From NCBI RefSeq assembly GCF_000317285.1, contig NZ_AJLN01000040.1, forward strand, positions 82,331 to 146,330: a stretch of 64,000 nt of DNA, read 5' to 3'. The notes under the pieces are model-generated. The model was not told the origin of the DNA and made no database searches. It worked only from the letters and a program-made list of their open reading frames with translations. Positions 34,683 to 44,308 of this stretch are shown one piece after another. The stretch's first letter is position 1. Every line of letters starts with the position of its first letter. This stretch comes from Chlorogloeopsis fritschii PCC 6912. GTDB taxonomy: Bacteria > Cyanobacteriota > Cyanobacteriia > Cyanobacteriales > Nostocaceae. Position numbers and translations under genes: made by a program.

Positions 34683-35996
34683 CTATACTCTACCTCGGAG
34701 TGCTTGAGCCATTTCATTTGGAGTTGGTGACATTTCCAAGGCTGTTTCTTCTGTGATCCGACCTTCCTGATAGAGATTAAACAATGATTGGTTCATAGTA
34801 ATCATGCCATCAAAACTGGCTTGCTTCATCAGTTCGGTAATTTCATCATACTTACCGTCTTTAACCCAATCTTTGACTGCATCAGTGTTAATGAGAATAT
34901 CGTGGAAGGCGGCACGCTTGCCATCAGTGGTGCGACACAATCCTTGAGCAATCACTGCGACTAAAGATTCAGCCAATGCCACGCGCATTGCATCCTGTTC
35001 TTCGCCTGAGTAGAGATTGAGGATACGCTCAATTGTTTTAACGGCGCTGTTAGTATGCAGGGTTCCCATGACCAAGTGTCCAGTTTGAGCGGCTTTGAGG
35101 GCGGTGTTCACAGTTTCTTTGTCCCGCATTTCTCCCACCAGAATCAAATCTGGATCTTCCCGCAAGGCTGCTTTTAAGGCATTGTCAAATTTCCGGGTAT
35201 GCATTCCCACTTCCCGTTGTTTGATCAAAGATTTTTGACTTTTGTGAACAAATTCAACTGGATCTTCAATGGTGATGATGTGCTTGGGCATCTCTTTGTT
35301 GATGTAGTCAATCATCGCCGCCATAGTGGTAGATTTACCAGAACCCGTGGGGCCTGTCACCAAAATCAAACCTTTGTGATAGTGGCAAATATCTCGAAAA
35401 ACAGGAGGTAGGCGTAACTGTTCAATGGTTAAGATTTTTAACGGAATCAACCGCATTACCATTGCATAGCCCTTAAGGGAATCAAAAATATTAATCCGCA
35501 CGCGGGCAAATTCATATTGAGTTGCCCCGTCAAATTCCAGTTGTTCTTCAAAGCGATGAATTTCTGATTCTGTCAGCACTTCCCGCATCCAACTCATAAA
35601 AGTCTCTCTATCCGTTTCTGGATAGTCTGTAAGCTGCATTTCTCCTCGGTTGCGGAAACGCGGCACTTCACCCACACCTAAGTGAATATCAGAATATCCC
35701 TTATCATAGGCTTCCTTAATCAATTGTTCTAAAGTTAGTTGCAAACTGGTGGTTTTTGGACGCACGGAACTAGGCATGGGGGGTGGAGTTCCAGGGCGAT
35801 GGGCGGCATTGGTTGAAGGAGCTGGCGGTGGTGGCGGTGCTGTCACCGATTGAGCAGTACGATTAGTACTTCTTTCTACCGACATATCTAAAGTTTGGGT
35901 AGCTTGACGCTGAGTGGCGATCGTTGGTGGCGGTGGGGGTAGTGGAGGAACACCGCGAGGTACAGTCGGAGTTGATGGGGTTTGTGATTCTGTCAT
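34683..35996 (-). CDS. pilT: Type IV pilus twitching motility ATPase PilT
   Basis: 437 residues from ATG 35996. Retraction ATPase of type IV pili. A proline-rich N-terminus of about 75 residues precedes the conserved core: Walker A GPTGSGKST, the Asp box ITIEDPVEF, Walker B LILVGEMRD and the His box GHLVMGTLHT. The C-terminus retains RITEETALEMSPTPNEM, close to the AIRNRA-type end of PilT. It drives gliding or DNA uptake from the inner membrane. The Pro-rich tail is longer than in E. coli or Pseudomonas PilT. Confidence 0.94.
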   Translation of the reverse strand: MTESQTPSTPTVPRGVPPLPPPPPTIATQRQATQTLDMSVERSTNRTAQSVTAPPPPPAPSTNAAHRPGTPPPMPSSVRPKTTSLQLTLEQLIKEAYDKGYSDIHLGVGEVPRFRNRGEMQLTDYPETDRETFMSWMREVLTESEIHRFEEQLEFDGATQYEFARVRINIFDSLKGYAMVMRLIPLKILTIEQLRLPPVFRDICHYHKGLILVTGPTGSGKSTTMAAMIDYINKEMPKHIITIEDPVEFVHKSQKSLIKQREVGMHTRKFDNALKAALREDPDLILVGEMRDKETVNTALKAAQTGHLVMGTLHTNSAVKTIERILNLYSGEEQDAMRVALAESLVAVIAQGLCRTTDGKRAAFHDILINTDAVKDWVKDGKYDEITELMKQASFDGMITMNQSLFNLYQEGRITEETALEMSPTPNEMAQALRGRV

Positions 35997-36392
35997 AATT
36001 TTTTTGATAAATACATACAAGCTTCACTCCTGTTGTTGAGAGAAGCGCTCTGTGAATACAAAAATTCGTTTTTGAGTGTGGCGAGTGGAAAGTTCAATTA
36101 CTGATATTTTTTTTACATTATCTCAGGATTACCTCTGCTCACAATTTACTCGACGCTTCTACCAATATGTTTAACACAGCAGGCTCCCTATCTATAGCTA
36201 GTGAATATGACTAGATTTAATAGTATAAAAATATATTTATATATTTGAATCAGACTTGTACTTTCAGCAAATATCCGGGTAATTCACGTTGCTTCACATC
36301 TTGCAGCACTAGAGACGCGAAACTACTTTCAACAACCCCTACTGCGTACACTTCTCTACATTGATTGCAATTTTTGTGATGAGATAATTATC

Positions 36393-36594
36393 ATGATCTC
36401 TACTCACCCGATGGGTACAATCTTCATGGTGCAAGACCAGATTATAAGTCAAGACATTGCCGTTGTAGAATCGCAGCGACCACGACGCCTTCCTTTGAAC
36501 TTGCAAGCAAGAGGTACATTTGCCAAGCGATCGCGATTCTGTGGCTTACCGCAAGTGGCTTAAACAAAAGGGTGTCACCTTCGGTAGCATCTAG
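36393..36594 (+). pseudogene. C-terminal remnant of a Rieske-type ring-hydroxylating oxygenase
   Basis: Read in two frames. The first part is MGTIFMVQDQIISQDIAVVESQRPRRLPLN; the end, after a frame change near 36510-36530, is DRDSVAYRKWLKQKGVTF. Together these resemble the final 60 residues of cyanobacterial Rieske oxygenases of the pheophorbide-oxygenase type (QD-VVESQRP--LPL, then D--SV-YRKWL). The rest of the gene is missing. It sits in an 895-bp gap in which I see no other gene. Confidence 0.6.
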
Positions 36595-36915
36595 AATTTA
36601 TGAGAATAGTCTTTGCTTTTTATAAGAAATATTAAGAACACTAGAAAGCCAGTCTATTCAAGTAGTTAGCTAGCTGGGGCTTTTTAGCTTATCTGTCAAA
36701 AGATAGATGGCAATTATTGATTTTCTGTCAAGCCTCAAAATCATTGTTTATTCGTCAATTACGAAATTTTAACTGTAAATTTTATTAAATAAATGCTCAT
36801 CTTATTATTTAGTTTTTATATACTGAACATCACTAATTGTTGATCCCTTCAGAGATCAGCTTCTGCGAGTTGCTTCTGAATCCCAATCAAATTTGCGTAT
36901 TTAGGAGAAAAAGTC

Positions 36916-37290
36916 ATGACTTTGTCACAAACATCTGATTTTGGTAAGAGTTACTCTTTGTTGATGCTCAAAAGCTTTTTAATATGGTCTTTTACATTGG
37001 CAGTATGCTTGCTGGTTGTCGGTTTTCCTTTAGTTGTCTTGATGGCTACGGTTGGATGTCTGTTGTCGATTGTATTGCAATCGGTAATGCCGGTTAGCGC
37101 TGTTTTGCTTGTAGCAGGTGGCTTAATTTTGTTTAATGTTTTGGCGGTTGTGATTGGTGCAGGTGTACTAACTGCTAAGGGAATTCACCCCAAAGAAGTT
37201 AAATGGTTAAGCTGGTTGCATGGAGAAACAGAAGAAATGCAAAAAACCGTCTATGCCGCTTGTCCGTTGACATGTGACATTAAACTATAA
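36916..37290 (+). CDS. Small membrane protein of unknown function
   Basis: 124 residues with hydrophobic segments at about 17-36, 40-62 and 65-88, then a soluble tail (KGIHPKEVKWLSWLHGETEEMQ) ending CPLTCDIKL. A purine-rich GGAGAAA site lies 7 bp before the ATG. No family recognised. A strong terminator follows, so it is a monocistronic unit. Confidence 0.65.
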   Translation: MTLSQTSDFGKSYSLLMLKSFLIWSFTLAVCLLVVGFPLVVLMATVGCLLSIVLQSVMPVSAVLLVAGGLILFNVLAVVIGAGVLTAKGIHPKEVKWLSWLHGETEEMQKTVYAACPLTCDIKL

Positions 37291-37326
37291 TCCTAAGCCT
37301 GCTAAATTCGACAAACAGTGCATCTG

Positions 37327-37347
37327 CCCGGTCAAACCGGGTTTTTT
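37327..37347 (+). terminator. Rho-independent terminator
   Basis: CCCGGT-CAA-ACCGGG stem-loop followed by six Ts, 36 bp after the small membrane protein gene. Confidence 0.85.
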
Positions 37348-37425
37348 CATGCTTTTCTGCCCATTTTTATTTATTATTTGTGGTTAATAATCCTTGACTA
37401 TTAAGCATTTGCCATTCACAAATAA

Positions 37426-37494
37426 GTACGGGCGGGTTTAGAAGATTTAATTGTCGGTTTCAGCCGAACAATAATCAGCAAAACCCGCCCCTAC
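37426..37494 (+). repeat. Short terminal-inverted-repeat element, copy 2 of 3
   Basis: Same GTACGGGCGGGTTT...AAACCCGCCCCTAC element as at 1642-1709, same orientation, with small differences inside. It lies before wecB and is followed by a degenerate ACTAATG/ACTATTG heptamer tract (37497-37570). Confidence 0.75.
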
Positions 37495-37559
37495 GATTGA
37501 CTAATGACGATTAACTAATGACTATTGACTAGTGACTATTAACCTATGAATATTAACTA

Positions 37560-38675
37560 ATGACTATTGACAAGCGTATTTATATTATTCTGGGTACTCG
37601 TCCGGAAGCGATTAAACTAGCTCCGGTGATTCAACTATTTCAAAAGTCTCCAGGTTTCCAGACACAGGTAATTTTGACTGGACAGCATCGCGAGATGGTT
37701 GAGCAAGTCATGCAGCTGTTCCAGTTAAAGGCAGATCGTGACTTAGAAATTATGCAGCCACAGCAATCTTTGACTGATATTACTTGCCGCAGTTTACGAG
37801 GACTGGAAGAATTATTTAAACAAAGCAGGCCAGATGTAGTGCTGGTACAAGGAGACACTACCACGGCGTTTGCGGCAACTTTGGCAGCATTTTATCAACA
37901 AATTCCTGTCGGTCATGTAGAAGCTGGCTTAAGAACTGATAACTTATTCAATCCTTATCCAGAAGAGGCGAATCGGCGGTTGATTTCGCAACTGACTCAG
38001 TTACACTTTGCACCAACGCCTTTGGCTGTAGAAAATCTAAAACATTCTGGTGTTTTGGGTGAGGTTCACCTCACAGGTAATACGGTAATTGATGCACTAC
38101 TAAATGTGGCGAGGAGTGAACCAGTCTGTCGCATACCTGGAATGGAATGGGAAAAATATCGCGTCCTACTGGCAACTGTGCATCGGCGAGAGAATTGGGG
38201 AGAACCACTACAGGGAATCGCTCAAGGATTTTTACAGATATTAGATAAGTTCCCTGATACAGCGTTGGTGTTACCGCTGCACCGCAATCCTACGGTGCGA
38301 GAGCCGTTGCAGGCAATTTTAGGAAATCATCCTCGAATTTTTTTAACTGAACCTTTAGATTATGCAGAACTAGTGGGAGCAATTATGCGATCGCATTTGC
38401 TACTAACAGACTCTGGTGGTTTGCAGGAAGAAGCACCCAGTCTTGGAAAACCTGTTTTAGTTCTGCGAGAAACGACAGAAAGGCCAGAGGCTGTTGCTGC
38501 TGGTACAGCGAAACTTGTGGGAACTAAACCAGAGACAATTGTCTCCACTGCCGCCGAACTTTTAAGCAACTCCGCTGCCTATGAAGCAATGGCAAACGCA
38601 ATAAATCCCTTTGGGGATGGTTATGCAGCAGAGCGAATTTTGCAAATTGTGCAAAATTACTTGGGGCGGACTTGA
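37560..38675 (+). CDS. wecB: UDP-N-acetylglucosamine 2-epimerase (non-hydrolysing)
   Basis: 371 residues. Interconverts UDP-GlcNAc and UDP-ManNAc for surface polysaccharide synthesis. Signature stretches are GTRPEAIKLAPVI at the start, GDTTTAFAATLAA, HVEAGLRT, HRRENWG and SDSGGLQEEAPSLGKPVLVLRETTERPEA. The start ATG lies inside a heptamer repeat tract, so the first codons MTID derive from the repeat. No other polysaccharide genes are adjacent. Confidence 0.96.
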   Translation: MTIDKRIYIILGTRPEAIKLAPVIQLFQKSPGFQTQVILTGQHREMVEQVMQLFQLKADRDLEIMQPQQSLTDITCRSLRGLEELFKQSRPDVVLVQGDTTTAFAATLAAFYQQIPVGHVEAGLRTDNLFNPYPEEANRRLISQLTQLHFAPTPLAVENLKHSGVLGEVHLTGNTVIDALLNVARSEPVCRIPGMEWEKYRVLLATVHRRENWGEPLQGIAQGFLQILDKFPDTALVLPLHRNPTVREPLQAILGNHPRIFLTEPLDYAELVGAIMRSHLLLTDSGGLQEEAPSLGKPVLVLRETTERPEAVAAGTAKLVGTKPETIVSTAAELLSNSAAYEAMANAINPFGDGYAAERILQIVQNYLGRT

Positions 38676-38770
38676 AATATTAGTTAGCTATGCTGAAGGC
38701 AAAAGGCACCAAACTATTTCTTTGTGCTGTCTACTACAGGCAGCCAGAATTAACTGAACAAATAGTGCCA

Positions 38771-39391
38771 CTAATATATTCCTAATGCTCTTCGTGTTTG
38801 CGGCCCGACGATTCCATCCACAAGTAAACCATTTCTTGCTTGGTAGTTTCGGACGGCATTTGCAGTTACAGGGCCATAATATCCAGTTGCTCTTACTCCT
38901 AAAGCTCTTTGAACGGCTGCCACTGCTGAACCTCTAGAGCCTCTTGTGAGAGTATATCGACCACCTACTCCTAAACCAGGAGTATACCTAGTGCCAGGTC
39001 TAGTGCTAATCCAATTGGAAGCAACATAATAACCTGTAGATAACCGGGCAAATCCATTCCTGTATCCTACAACCCTTGGTAGTCGAGTACCATTTCTGTA
39101 ACAAGCAATAGATCGAAAATAACGGCTTGGGCCATTGCGGACATTCAGACAACGACCATTTGTTCTGACATAATATGTGCCAGGCCCATAGTATGCAGCT
39201 GAGGCTTCTTGAATCGGAGCTAAAGGAGCTAAAAGTGAAAATAAAACACCTAAGCTAGCGAAAATTAATCCAGCAGATTTGAAATTTTTGTGCCAATTAA
39301 ACTTGAAGTTAATTTCAGGCACGCGAAGTTTAATGTCTAGATTTGGCTCTGCGTTGGCAAGAGCCATTTCTGAATAAGCAAGATACTCCAC
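38771..39391 (-). CDS. Secreted SH3-like and peptidoglycan-binding protein
   Basis: 206 residues. A long N-region precedes a hydrophobic signal (about 38-60) ending near ASAAYY. Then come a SH3-type segment (about 72-130, GRCLNVRNGPSRYFRSIACYRNGTRL) and a PG_binding_1 domain (about 146-205): LTRGSRGSAVAAVQRALGV, YGPVTANAVRNYQARNGLLVDGIVGPQTRRAL (two parts). It likely attaches to murein outside the cytoplasmic membrane. The extended 35-residue N-terminal lead is unusual for a signal peptide. Confidence 0.85.
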   Translation of the reverse strand: MEYLAYSEMALANAEPNLDIKLRVPEINFKFNWHKNFKSAGLIFASLGVLFSLLAPLAPIQEASAAYYGPGTYYVRTNGRCLNVRNGPSRYFRSIACYRNGTRLPRVVGYRNGFARLSTGYYVASNWISTRPGTRYTPGLGVGGRYTLTRGSRGSAVAAVQRALGVRATGYYGPVTANAVRNYQARNGLLVDGIVGPQTRRALGIY

Positions 39392-39663
39392 AATAATCTC
39401 CTTTACTAAGCAACACCAGATAAAAGCGGAGAATTCTTTCGCTTTTCACTGAGAATGGCTTAAGTGTAATTTAAATTACGTAATAATCATACGAGATTTT
39501 TATTGAGAATTGAATTAAGAAAACATAAGTTTGTTAACAAATGTCCGGGTAAGAAATGAGCACTATCCTTATGCAATAACTACTAAATGCAAACTTGTCT
39601 GTCAAAATAGGTCATGTAGTCTTGAAATTGTTATCATTTGCCTATTTTGAAGATGGAAAATAT

Positions 39664-40578
39664 TTAGCTGGGTAATCGCTTTGCGGTGTAAAAATGATCG
39701 GAGCGTACTAGACTACCATTTCGCCAAACTTCAACTCCATTAGGGGTAACAAAGTAAGAAAAACTACCATTGTCTGCTCGATATTTAGTTGTGGCAATAT
39801 TGATAGCTTGTAATCTAATCGGCTTAGTTGGTTCTTGTTTTAATTGCCCGATATAAAATAATTGACCATTTTCTTGACAGACTTTCACAAAAGCATTCGC
39901 TGTCTCTCCTTGAATTACTGTGTTACCATTGCATTCTGCATCAGTACTCTTGGGTGAAACGGTTACGGGAATAGGTTGGGAAGGCGAGACTGTGGATGAA
40001 GAGACTACTTGAGAAACAACTTTTTTAGAAGCAGAATTTGCGATCTGCTGTGGTGGTGTTTTGCCAGCGATTGTAGACGACAACAGGCTAGAGGGATCAA
40101 CTGCTAAACCGCCATGAGAGTGTATTTCAAAATGCAGATGGGGCGCTGTACTGTTACCGCTAGAACCCATTGCAGCAATAATTTGACCTTGAGTAACTTG
40201 TTTACCCTTACTTACTAAAAGGCGGCTATTATGACCGTAGACTGTAACTTTCCCGTCAGAATGCTTAATTGCTATGGCTTTGCCTAAACCCCAATCATCC
40301 CAACCAGCTTTAATAACAGTACCGGCTGCGGCAGCAACAACAGGAGTTCCATGTGCGCCAGCAATATCAATTCCCTCATGATCGTATTTACGGAAACCTT
40401 GAGAAACAATGCCTTGAGTCGGCCAGATAAACTTAGAAACAGAGGTTTTTTGTGGCGTAGGAGAGTGGTTTGGTGTTTTAGTTAAAACAGAAGAACTTGT
40501 ACTTAACATGATGCTACAGAAAATTCCTAACCCTACTAAGCCATAGGTATGGAATCGAGAAAGGGTGGCTTTGTTCAT
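39664..40578 (-). CDS. M23-family (LytM) metallopeptidase
   Basis: 304 residues. N-terminal signal/anchor (about 11-30), then the peptidase domain (about 48-165): zinc ligands H67 and D71 in HEGIDIAGAHGTPV, YGHNSRL, and catalytic H147-x-H149 in APHLHFEIH. It cleaves or remodels peptidoglycan crosslinks in the periplasm. A C-terminal region of about 80 residues (after 220) has two Cys and is not recognised. Confidence 0.92.
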   Translation of the reverse strand: MNKATLSRFHTYGLVGLGIFCSIMLSTSSSVLTKTPNHSPTPQKTSVSKFIWPTQGIVSQGFRKYDHEGIDIAGAHGTPVVAAAAGTVIKAGWDDWGLGKAIAIKHSDGKVTVYGHNSRLLVSKGKQVTQGQIIAAMGSSGNSTAPHLHFEIHSHGGLAVDPSSLLSSTIAGKTPPQQIANSASKKVVSQVVSSSTVSPSQPIPVTVSPKSTDAECNGNTVIQGETANAFVKVCQENGQLFYIGQLKQEPTKPIRLQAINIATTKYRADNGSFSYFVTPNGVEVWRNGSLVRSDHFYTAKRLPS

Positions 40579-41041
40579 GGCTTCTAAATTTACATAACAA
40601 TTTTTCAGGCTCTATTCGCCAATTAGACAGTGTTTGATTATGCGTTGTTTCAGTATTAGACTAGTAAAACTACAACCGTCAAGCCGTCTAATTCGCAAGT
40701 GTTTAAGTAGAAGGCAGAAGACGCGTAGCGGATAGAAGCAGGTAGTCCGCCTAATTAGAATCGCCACTGCACCATTGGTATAGCTTGTATTTTATTTATC
40801 TACCTCAGGCGAAAGACAGAAGTAAGCAATTTAGCAATCAGGCGATCGCCGGAATCTGCCCTATCAAACTTAATCGCCAAAGGTAGTATTGAACTCTAAA
40901 ATCTGGGGATTTTTGAATCTAGAGATTTTTCAAGAATGAAGTGATAATTAAAATAGAATAATCTCTATACACGTTGCTGATAATTGCGATCGCAGGTGGA
41001 ATTTTAGAGCTACATGGCTAGGAAACAACTATAGATTTGTT
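40579..41041. other. Intergenic gap without recognised features
   Basis: 463 bp between divergent genes. It contains one GCGATCGC octamer near 40842 and a short GC-rich tract near 40700-40750 similar to other intergenic repeats. No gene or clear regulatory motif was seen. Confidence 0.5.
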
Positions 41042-41362
41042 ATGCAAACTCCTGAATCAGAGAAAACTCAACCTCAAATCACTCAAAGTGTTAATGGTAA
41101 TTGGTATTTAGTTAGTGTTCGTGCTAAAAAGCGCGATTTTTTTTTGAAATATCTTAAACTAGCAATTACACAAAATAAATTACAAGATTTGATTGTAGCG
41201 ATAGAAATTCCCCAAGCCTCTGTTTATGAAGATTTTGTGTTACTGAATTTGAGTAACTTTAAAGCAGCACGTAGTGAACTGCAAAAGATTGAGAATTTCC
41301 AAAGTATTGAACGCCAACCATTAAATCCGGAACAAGTTAGTAGAATGTTGGGAATGGTGTGA
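41042..41362 (+). CDS. Small cyanobacterial protein, NusG N-terminal-like
   Basis: 106 residues. The order WYLVSVRAKKRDFFLKYLKLAI, then IVAIEIPQASVYEDFVLLNL and FKAARSELQKIENFQSIER resembles the strand-helix-strand pattern of the NGN domain of NusG (W-Y-x-V, later YVF-x3). There is no KOW domain. The resemblance is a reading of pattern, not a proven homology. It stands alone. Confidence 0.55.
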   Translation: MQTPESEKTQPQITQSVNGNWYLVSVRAKKRDFFLKYLKLAITQNKLQDLIVAIEIPQASVYEDFVLLNLSNFKAARSELQKIENFQSIERQPLNPEQVSRMLGMV

Positions 41363-41373
41363 TGTAAACTACT

Positions 41374-41542
41374 CAAGCCCTGGAAGGCTTGTTGTTAACC
41401 ATATCTTTTACATCTCCGCTGCGTTGCTATAGCGCCAGAGAATCAATTCTCTGGCTAATAACTAAAGTCTACTGAAGTAGACTCACTGCTTTCAGTCCTA
41501 GAAGTGGACTTGCGTTATTAGCCCAGAACTTCAGTTCTGGGC
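41374..41542. repeat. Series of five hairpins downstream of the NGN-like gene
   Basis: Consecutive stems: AAGCC/GGCTT (about 41374-41390), CCAGAGAA/TTCTCTGG (41435-41454), AGTCTACT/AGTAGACT (41466-41483), AGTCC/GGACT (41494-41510) and GCCCAGAAC/GTTCTGGGC (41521-41542). A known style of dispersed repeat in this phylum. May act as a transcription barrier between convergent genes. Confidence 0.65.
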
Positions 41543-41592
41543 AAGACTCTTATTCCTCCGTGTACTCTGTGACTCGTGTGTAAATTCTACTG

Positions 41593-43026
41593 CTATTTAG
41601 CAACAGGCTCGTTTGCAGTTAATTCCGGCTGTTGCATCACTTCCTCTTCTTCAGGCAAGCCAAATATCGAGCGATACAACTTGACGTACTTCTTCGCAGA
41701 TTGATACCAACTAAAGTCTTGATTCATACCGCGTATTTGTAGCTCCTGCCAATAATCCTTATAGCGGAAGCCCTCCCAAGCTCGCACCATGCAGGTGAAC
41801 AAATCTAATGGTTCATAGCGGTCAAAAGAATAACCAGTGCCTGTATGGTTAGTTGGATCGTGGTGGAATACGGTGTCAACTAACCCGCCAGTGCGGCGAA
41901 CAATTGGCACGCTACCATAGCGCAAAGCCATCATTTGGCTGATTCCGCAAGGTTCAAAACGACTGGGCATTAAGAACGCGTCAGAGCCAGCATAGATGCG
42001 GCGAGCTAAGGCATCGTTATAGAGTAGATAAGTTTTCATCCGTCCGGGGAAGCGGGATGCCATCTGCCATAATTGACTTTCGTAGTAGCGATCGCCTGTC
42101 CCCAGTACTATAAACTGAGCATCGGTATAGGACATAAACCGATCCAAAATATTCAATATCAAATCGATACCTTTTTGTTCTACCAACCGCGTTACTATAC
42201 CCATTAAAAAGGCACCGGAGTTGACTTCTAACCCCACTTCCTCTTGCAAAGCAATTTTGTTGGCTTTGCGTTTTTCTAAGGAATCGGCAGTAAAGTTTTG
42301 GGCAATGTATTTATCAGTTGCTGGATCGTAAACTTCTGTATCGATACCGTTGAGTATCCCAGATAGTTTGCCGCTAATAAACGACATTAAACCTTCTAGG
42401 GTTTCACCATAAGCAGCTGTTTTGATTTGTTCGGCATAAGTCGGGGAAACTGTAGTCACCCTGTCAGCAAACTGCACGGCAGCTGCCATTGTGTTGTGTC
42501 CTTGCATATACCAGGGACACCAGGTAATTTTCTCTAAATACCAACGCCACGGCCCTTGATAAGCTAGGTTATGAATCGTAAACACGCTGGTAATATCAGG
42601 AGATTGGTGCAACCACACAGGAAGCATACCCGTGTGCCAATCGTGGCAATGGACAATTTCCGGCTTCCAGTAATTCCAGCAAAATTCAGCCGCACCATTG
42701 GCAAACAAAGTGAAGCGCCAATGTTCATCTTCTCCAGAGTAGATGCGGCGAGGTGAAAAAGCCGGATGTCCAAATAAGTATAAGGGAACATCAGTACCAG
42801 GCAGAACCGTTTCGTAAACTGCAAAGTCCTGGAACATTGCATATCCTTTCCAAATCGGCTCTTTGGGAATTTCCACTTTATCTGGCAGGAAGCCGTAGTA
42901 AGGCAGGAAAATCCGCACGTCATGCCCCATTTTTCTCAGGATTTTTGGTAGAGCCCCAACTACATCACCCATGCCTCCAACTTTCGCAATGGGAGCTGCC
43001 TCAGCTGCAACAAATAGAATCCGCAT
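41593..43026 (-). CDS. glgA: Glycogen synthase (ADP-glucose)
   Basis: 477 residues, GT5 family. The ADP-glucose-binding [13 protein letters not shown] begins at K15; later motifs are [37 protein letters not shown] and [33 protein letters not shown] (two parts). It elongates alpha-1,4-glucan chains for glycogen storage. The length is usual for cyanobacterial GlgA. It stands between hemC and a repeat-rich gap; no branching enzyme is adjacent. Confidence 0.97.
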   Translation of the reverse strand: MRILFVAAEAAPIAKVGGMGDVVGALPKILRKMGHDVRIFLPYYGFLPDKVEIPKEPIWKGYAMFQDFAVYETVLPGTDVPLYLFGHPAFSPRRIYSGEDEHWRFTLFANGAAEFCWNYWKPEIVHCHDWHTGMLPVWLHQSPDITSVFTIHNLAYQGPWRWYLEKITWCPWYMQGHNTMAAAVQFADRVTTVSPTYAEQIKTAAYGETLEGLMSFISGKLSGILNGIDTEVYDPATDKYIAQNFTADSLEKRKANKIALQEEVGLEVNSGAFLMGIVTRLVEQKGIDLILNILDRFMSYTDAQFIVLGTGDRYYESQLWQMASRFPGRMKTYLLYNDALARRIYAGSDAFLMPSRFEPCGISQMMALRYGSVPIVRRTGGLVDTVFHHDPTNHTGTGYSFDRYEPLDLFTCMVRAWEGFRYKDYWQELQIRGMNQDFSWYQSAKKYVKLYRSIFGLPEEEEVMQQPELTANEPVAK

Positions 43027-43169
43027 GGTAATTAGTGTTTCCCCCGATTCTGCCTATATGTTCAATTTCATTTGACTTAACAAAACTTCAGGCGCGAACT
43101 CACGCGTCTTGAGAACTGTTCAGCCACTGAAATCTTTCTTCATATAATCACATTTGCTGGTGCTCAATC

Positions 43170-44141
43170 TCAAGAACCACGCTGAATCTGGGCAAAAATT
43201 TCGTCTAAAATTTCTTGCGCTCCTTGATCGCGCAAGCACTGTGCTAGCTCTGTGCCCAGCTTTTCGGCATCTGTGGTTTCCCCACTAACGGTATCTTGAA
43301 CGAGTTTTTGACCATCCACACTGGCGACTATACCCGTTAAGGTTAAAATACTACCCTGAATCTCAGTATTTACACCAATGGGAACTTGACAGCCACCTTC
43401 TAATTCTCGTAAGAAAGCCCGTTCTGCCAAACAGCGATCGCGTGTTTCGGGGTGTTCGATCGCTTTCAGCAGAGATATCAATTCTGCATCTTCAGCACGG
43501 CATTCGATACCTAATGCTCCTTGTCCAACGGCGTGTAAGGAAATTTCCTTGGGGATAATTTGATGAACGCGATCGCCCATTCCCAAACGTTCCAATCCAG
43601 CTACTGCCAAAATTAGAGCGTCGTATTCACCCGCATCGAGTTTCGCCATGCGCGTGTTTAAGTTGCCGCGTACATCTTTAAAGGTATAGTGGGGAAAACG
43701 ATGCCGTAACTGGGCTAATCGTCGTAGGGAAGATGTGCCAATCACCGCACCTTCTGGCAAGGTATCGATTTGCCTATCTTTGTATTTCTCATGTACCACC
43801 AAAGCATCGGCGGGATTTTCCCTTTCGGTAACTGCTGCCAAAACTAACCCCTCTGGCAAGCGAGTCGGCAAATCTTTGAGAGAATGAACGGCAAAGTCAA
43901 TCTCCTTATTGATCATCCCCAATTCGAGTTCTTTGGTAAATAATCCTTTATCACCAATCTTGGCTAAAGCAACATCCAAGATTTTGTCGCCTTGGGTGGA
44001 CATAGTATGAACTTCAAAAGTAATATCAGGAAAACTTTTTTGAAGTTGTTCTTGTACCCAGTAAGTCTGAACAAGAGCAAGTTGGCTTTTGCGAGAACCG
44101 ATACGAATCGTGCGGGGGGGGCTGGAAACAACTGAGGTCAT
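43170..44141 (-). CDS. hemC: Porphobilinogen deaminase (hydroxymethylbilane synthase)
   Basis: 323 residues. Joins four porphobilinogen units into hydroxymethylbilane for haem, chlorophyll and bilins. The N-terminus has [16 protein letters not shown], catalytic Asp in HSLKDLPT, Arg-rich [16 protein letters not shown], and the dipyrromethane cofactor Cys is C251 in [11 protein letters not shown]. No operon partner is visible. Confidence 0.97.
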   Translation of the reverse strand: MTSVVSSPPRTIRIGSRKSQLALVQTYWVQEQLQKSFPDITFEVHTMSTQGDKILDVALAKIGDKGLFTKELELGMINKEIDFAVHSLKDLPTRLPEGLVLAAVTERENPADALVVHEKYKDRQIDTLPEGAVIGTSSLRRLAQLRHRFPHYTFKDVRGNLNTRMAKLDAGEYDALILAVAGLERLGMGDRVHQIIPKEISLHAVGQGALGIECRAEDAELISLLKAIEHPETRDRCLAERAFLRELEGGCQVPIGVNTEIQGSILTLTGIVASVDGQKLVQDTVSGETTDAEKLGTELAQCLRDQGAQEILDEIFAQIQRGS

Positions 44142-44308
44142 AAATGCAGTATGTCAAAAAGCAGAGATAAAGTCACTTCGATCTAGCCTACCGCAGTGGG
44201 TGACGCTTCGGTGTTCCAGTAAGCGCGATCGCAATCAAGTTTATTCTTTTAGGCTTCACGTATCTTTACATATCAAAGGAGACTGGGAACTGGGGATTAC
44301 CCTATTCC

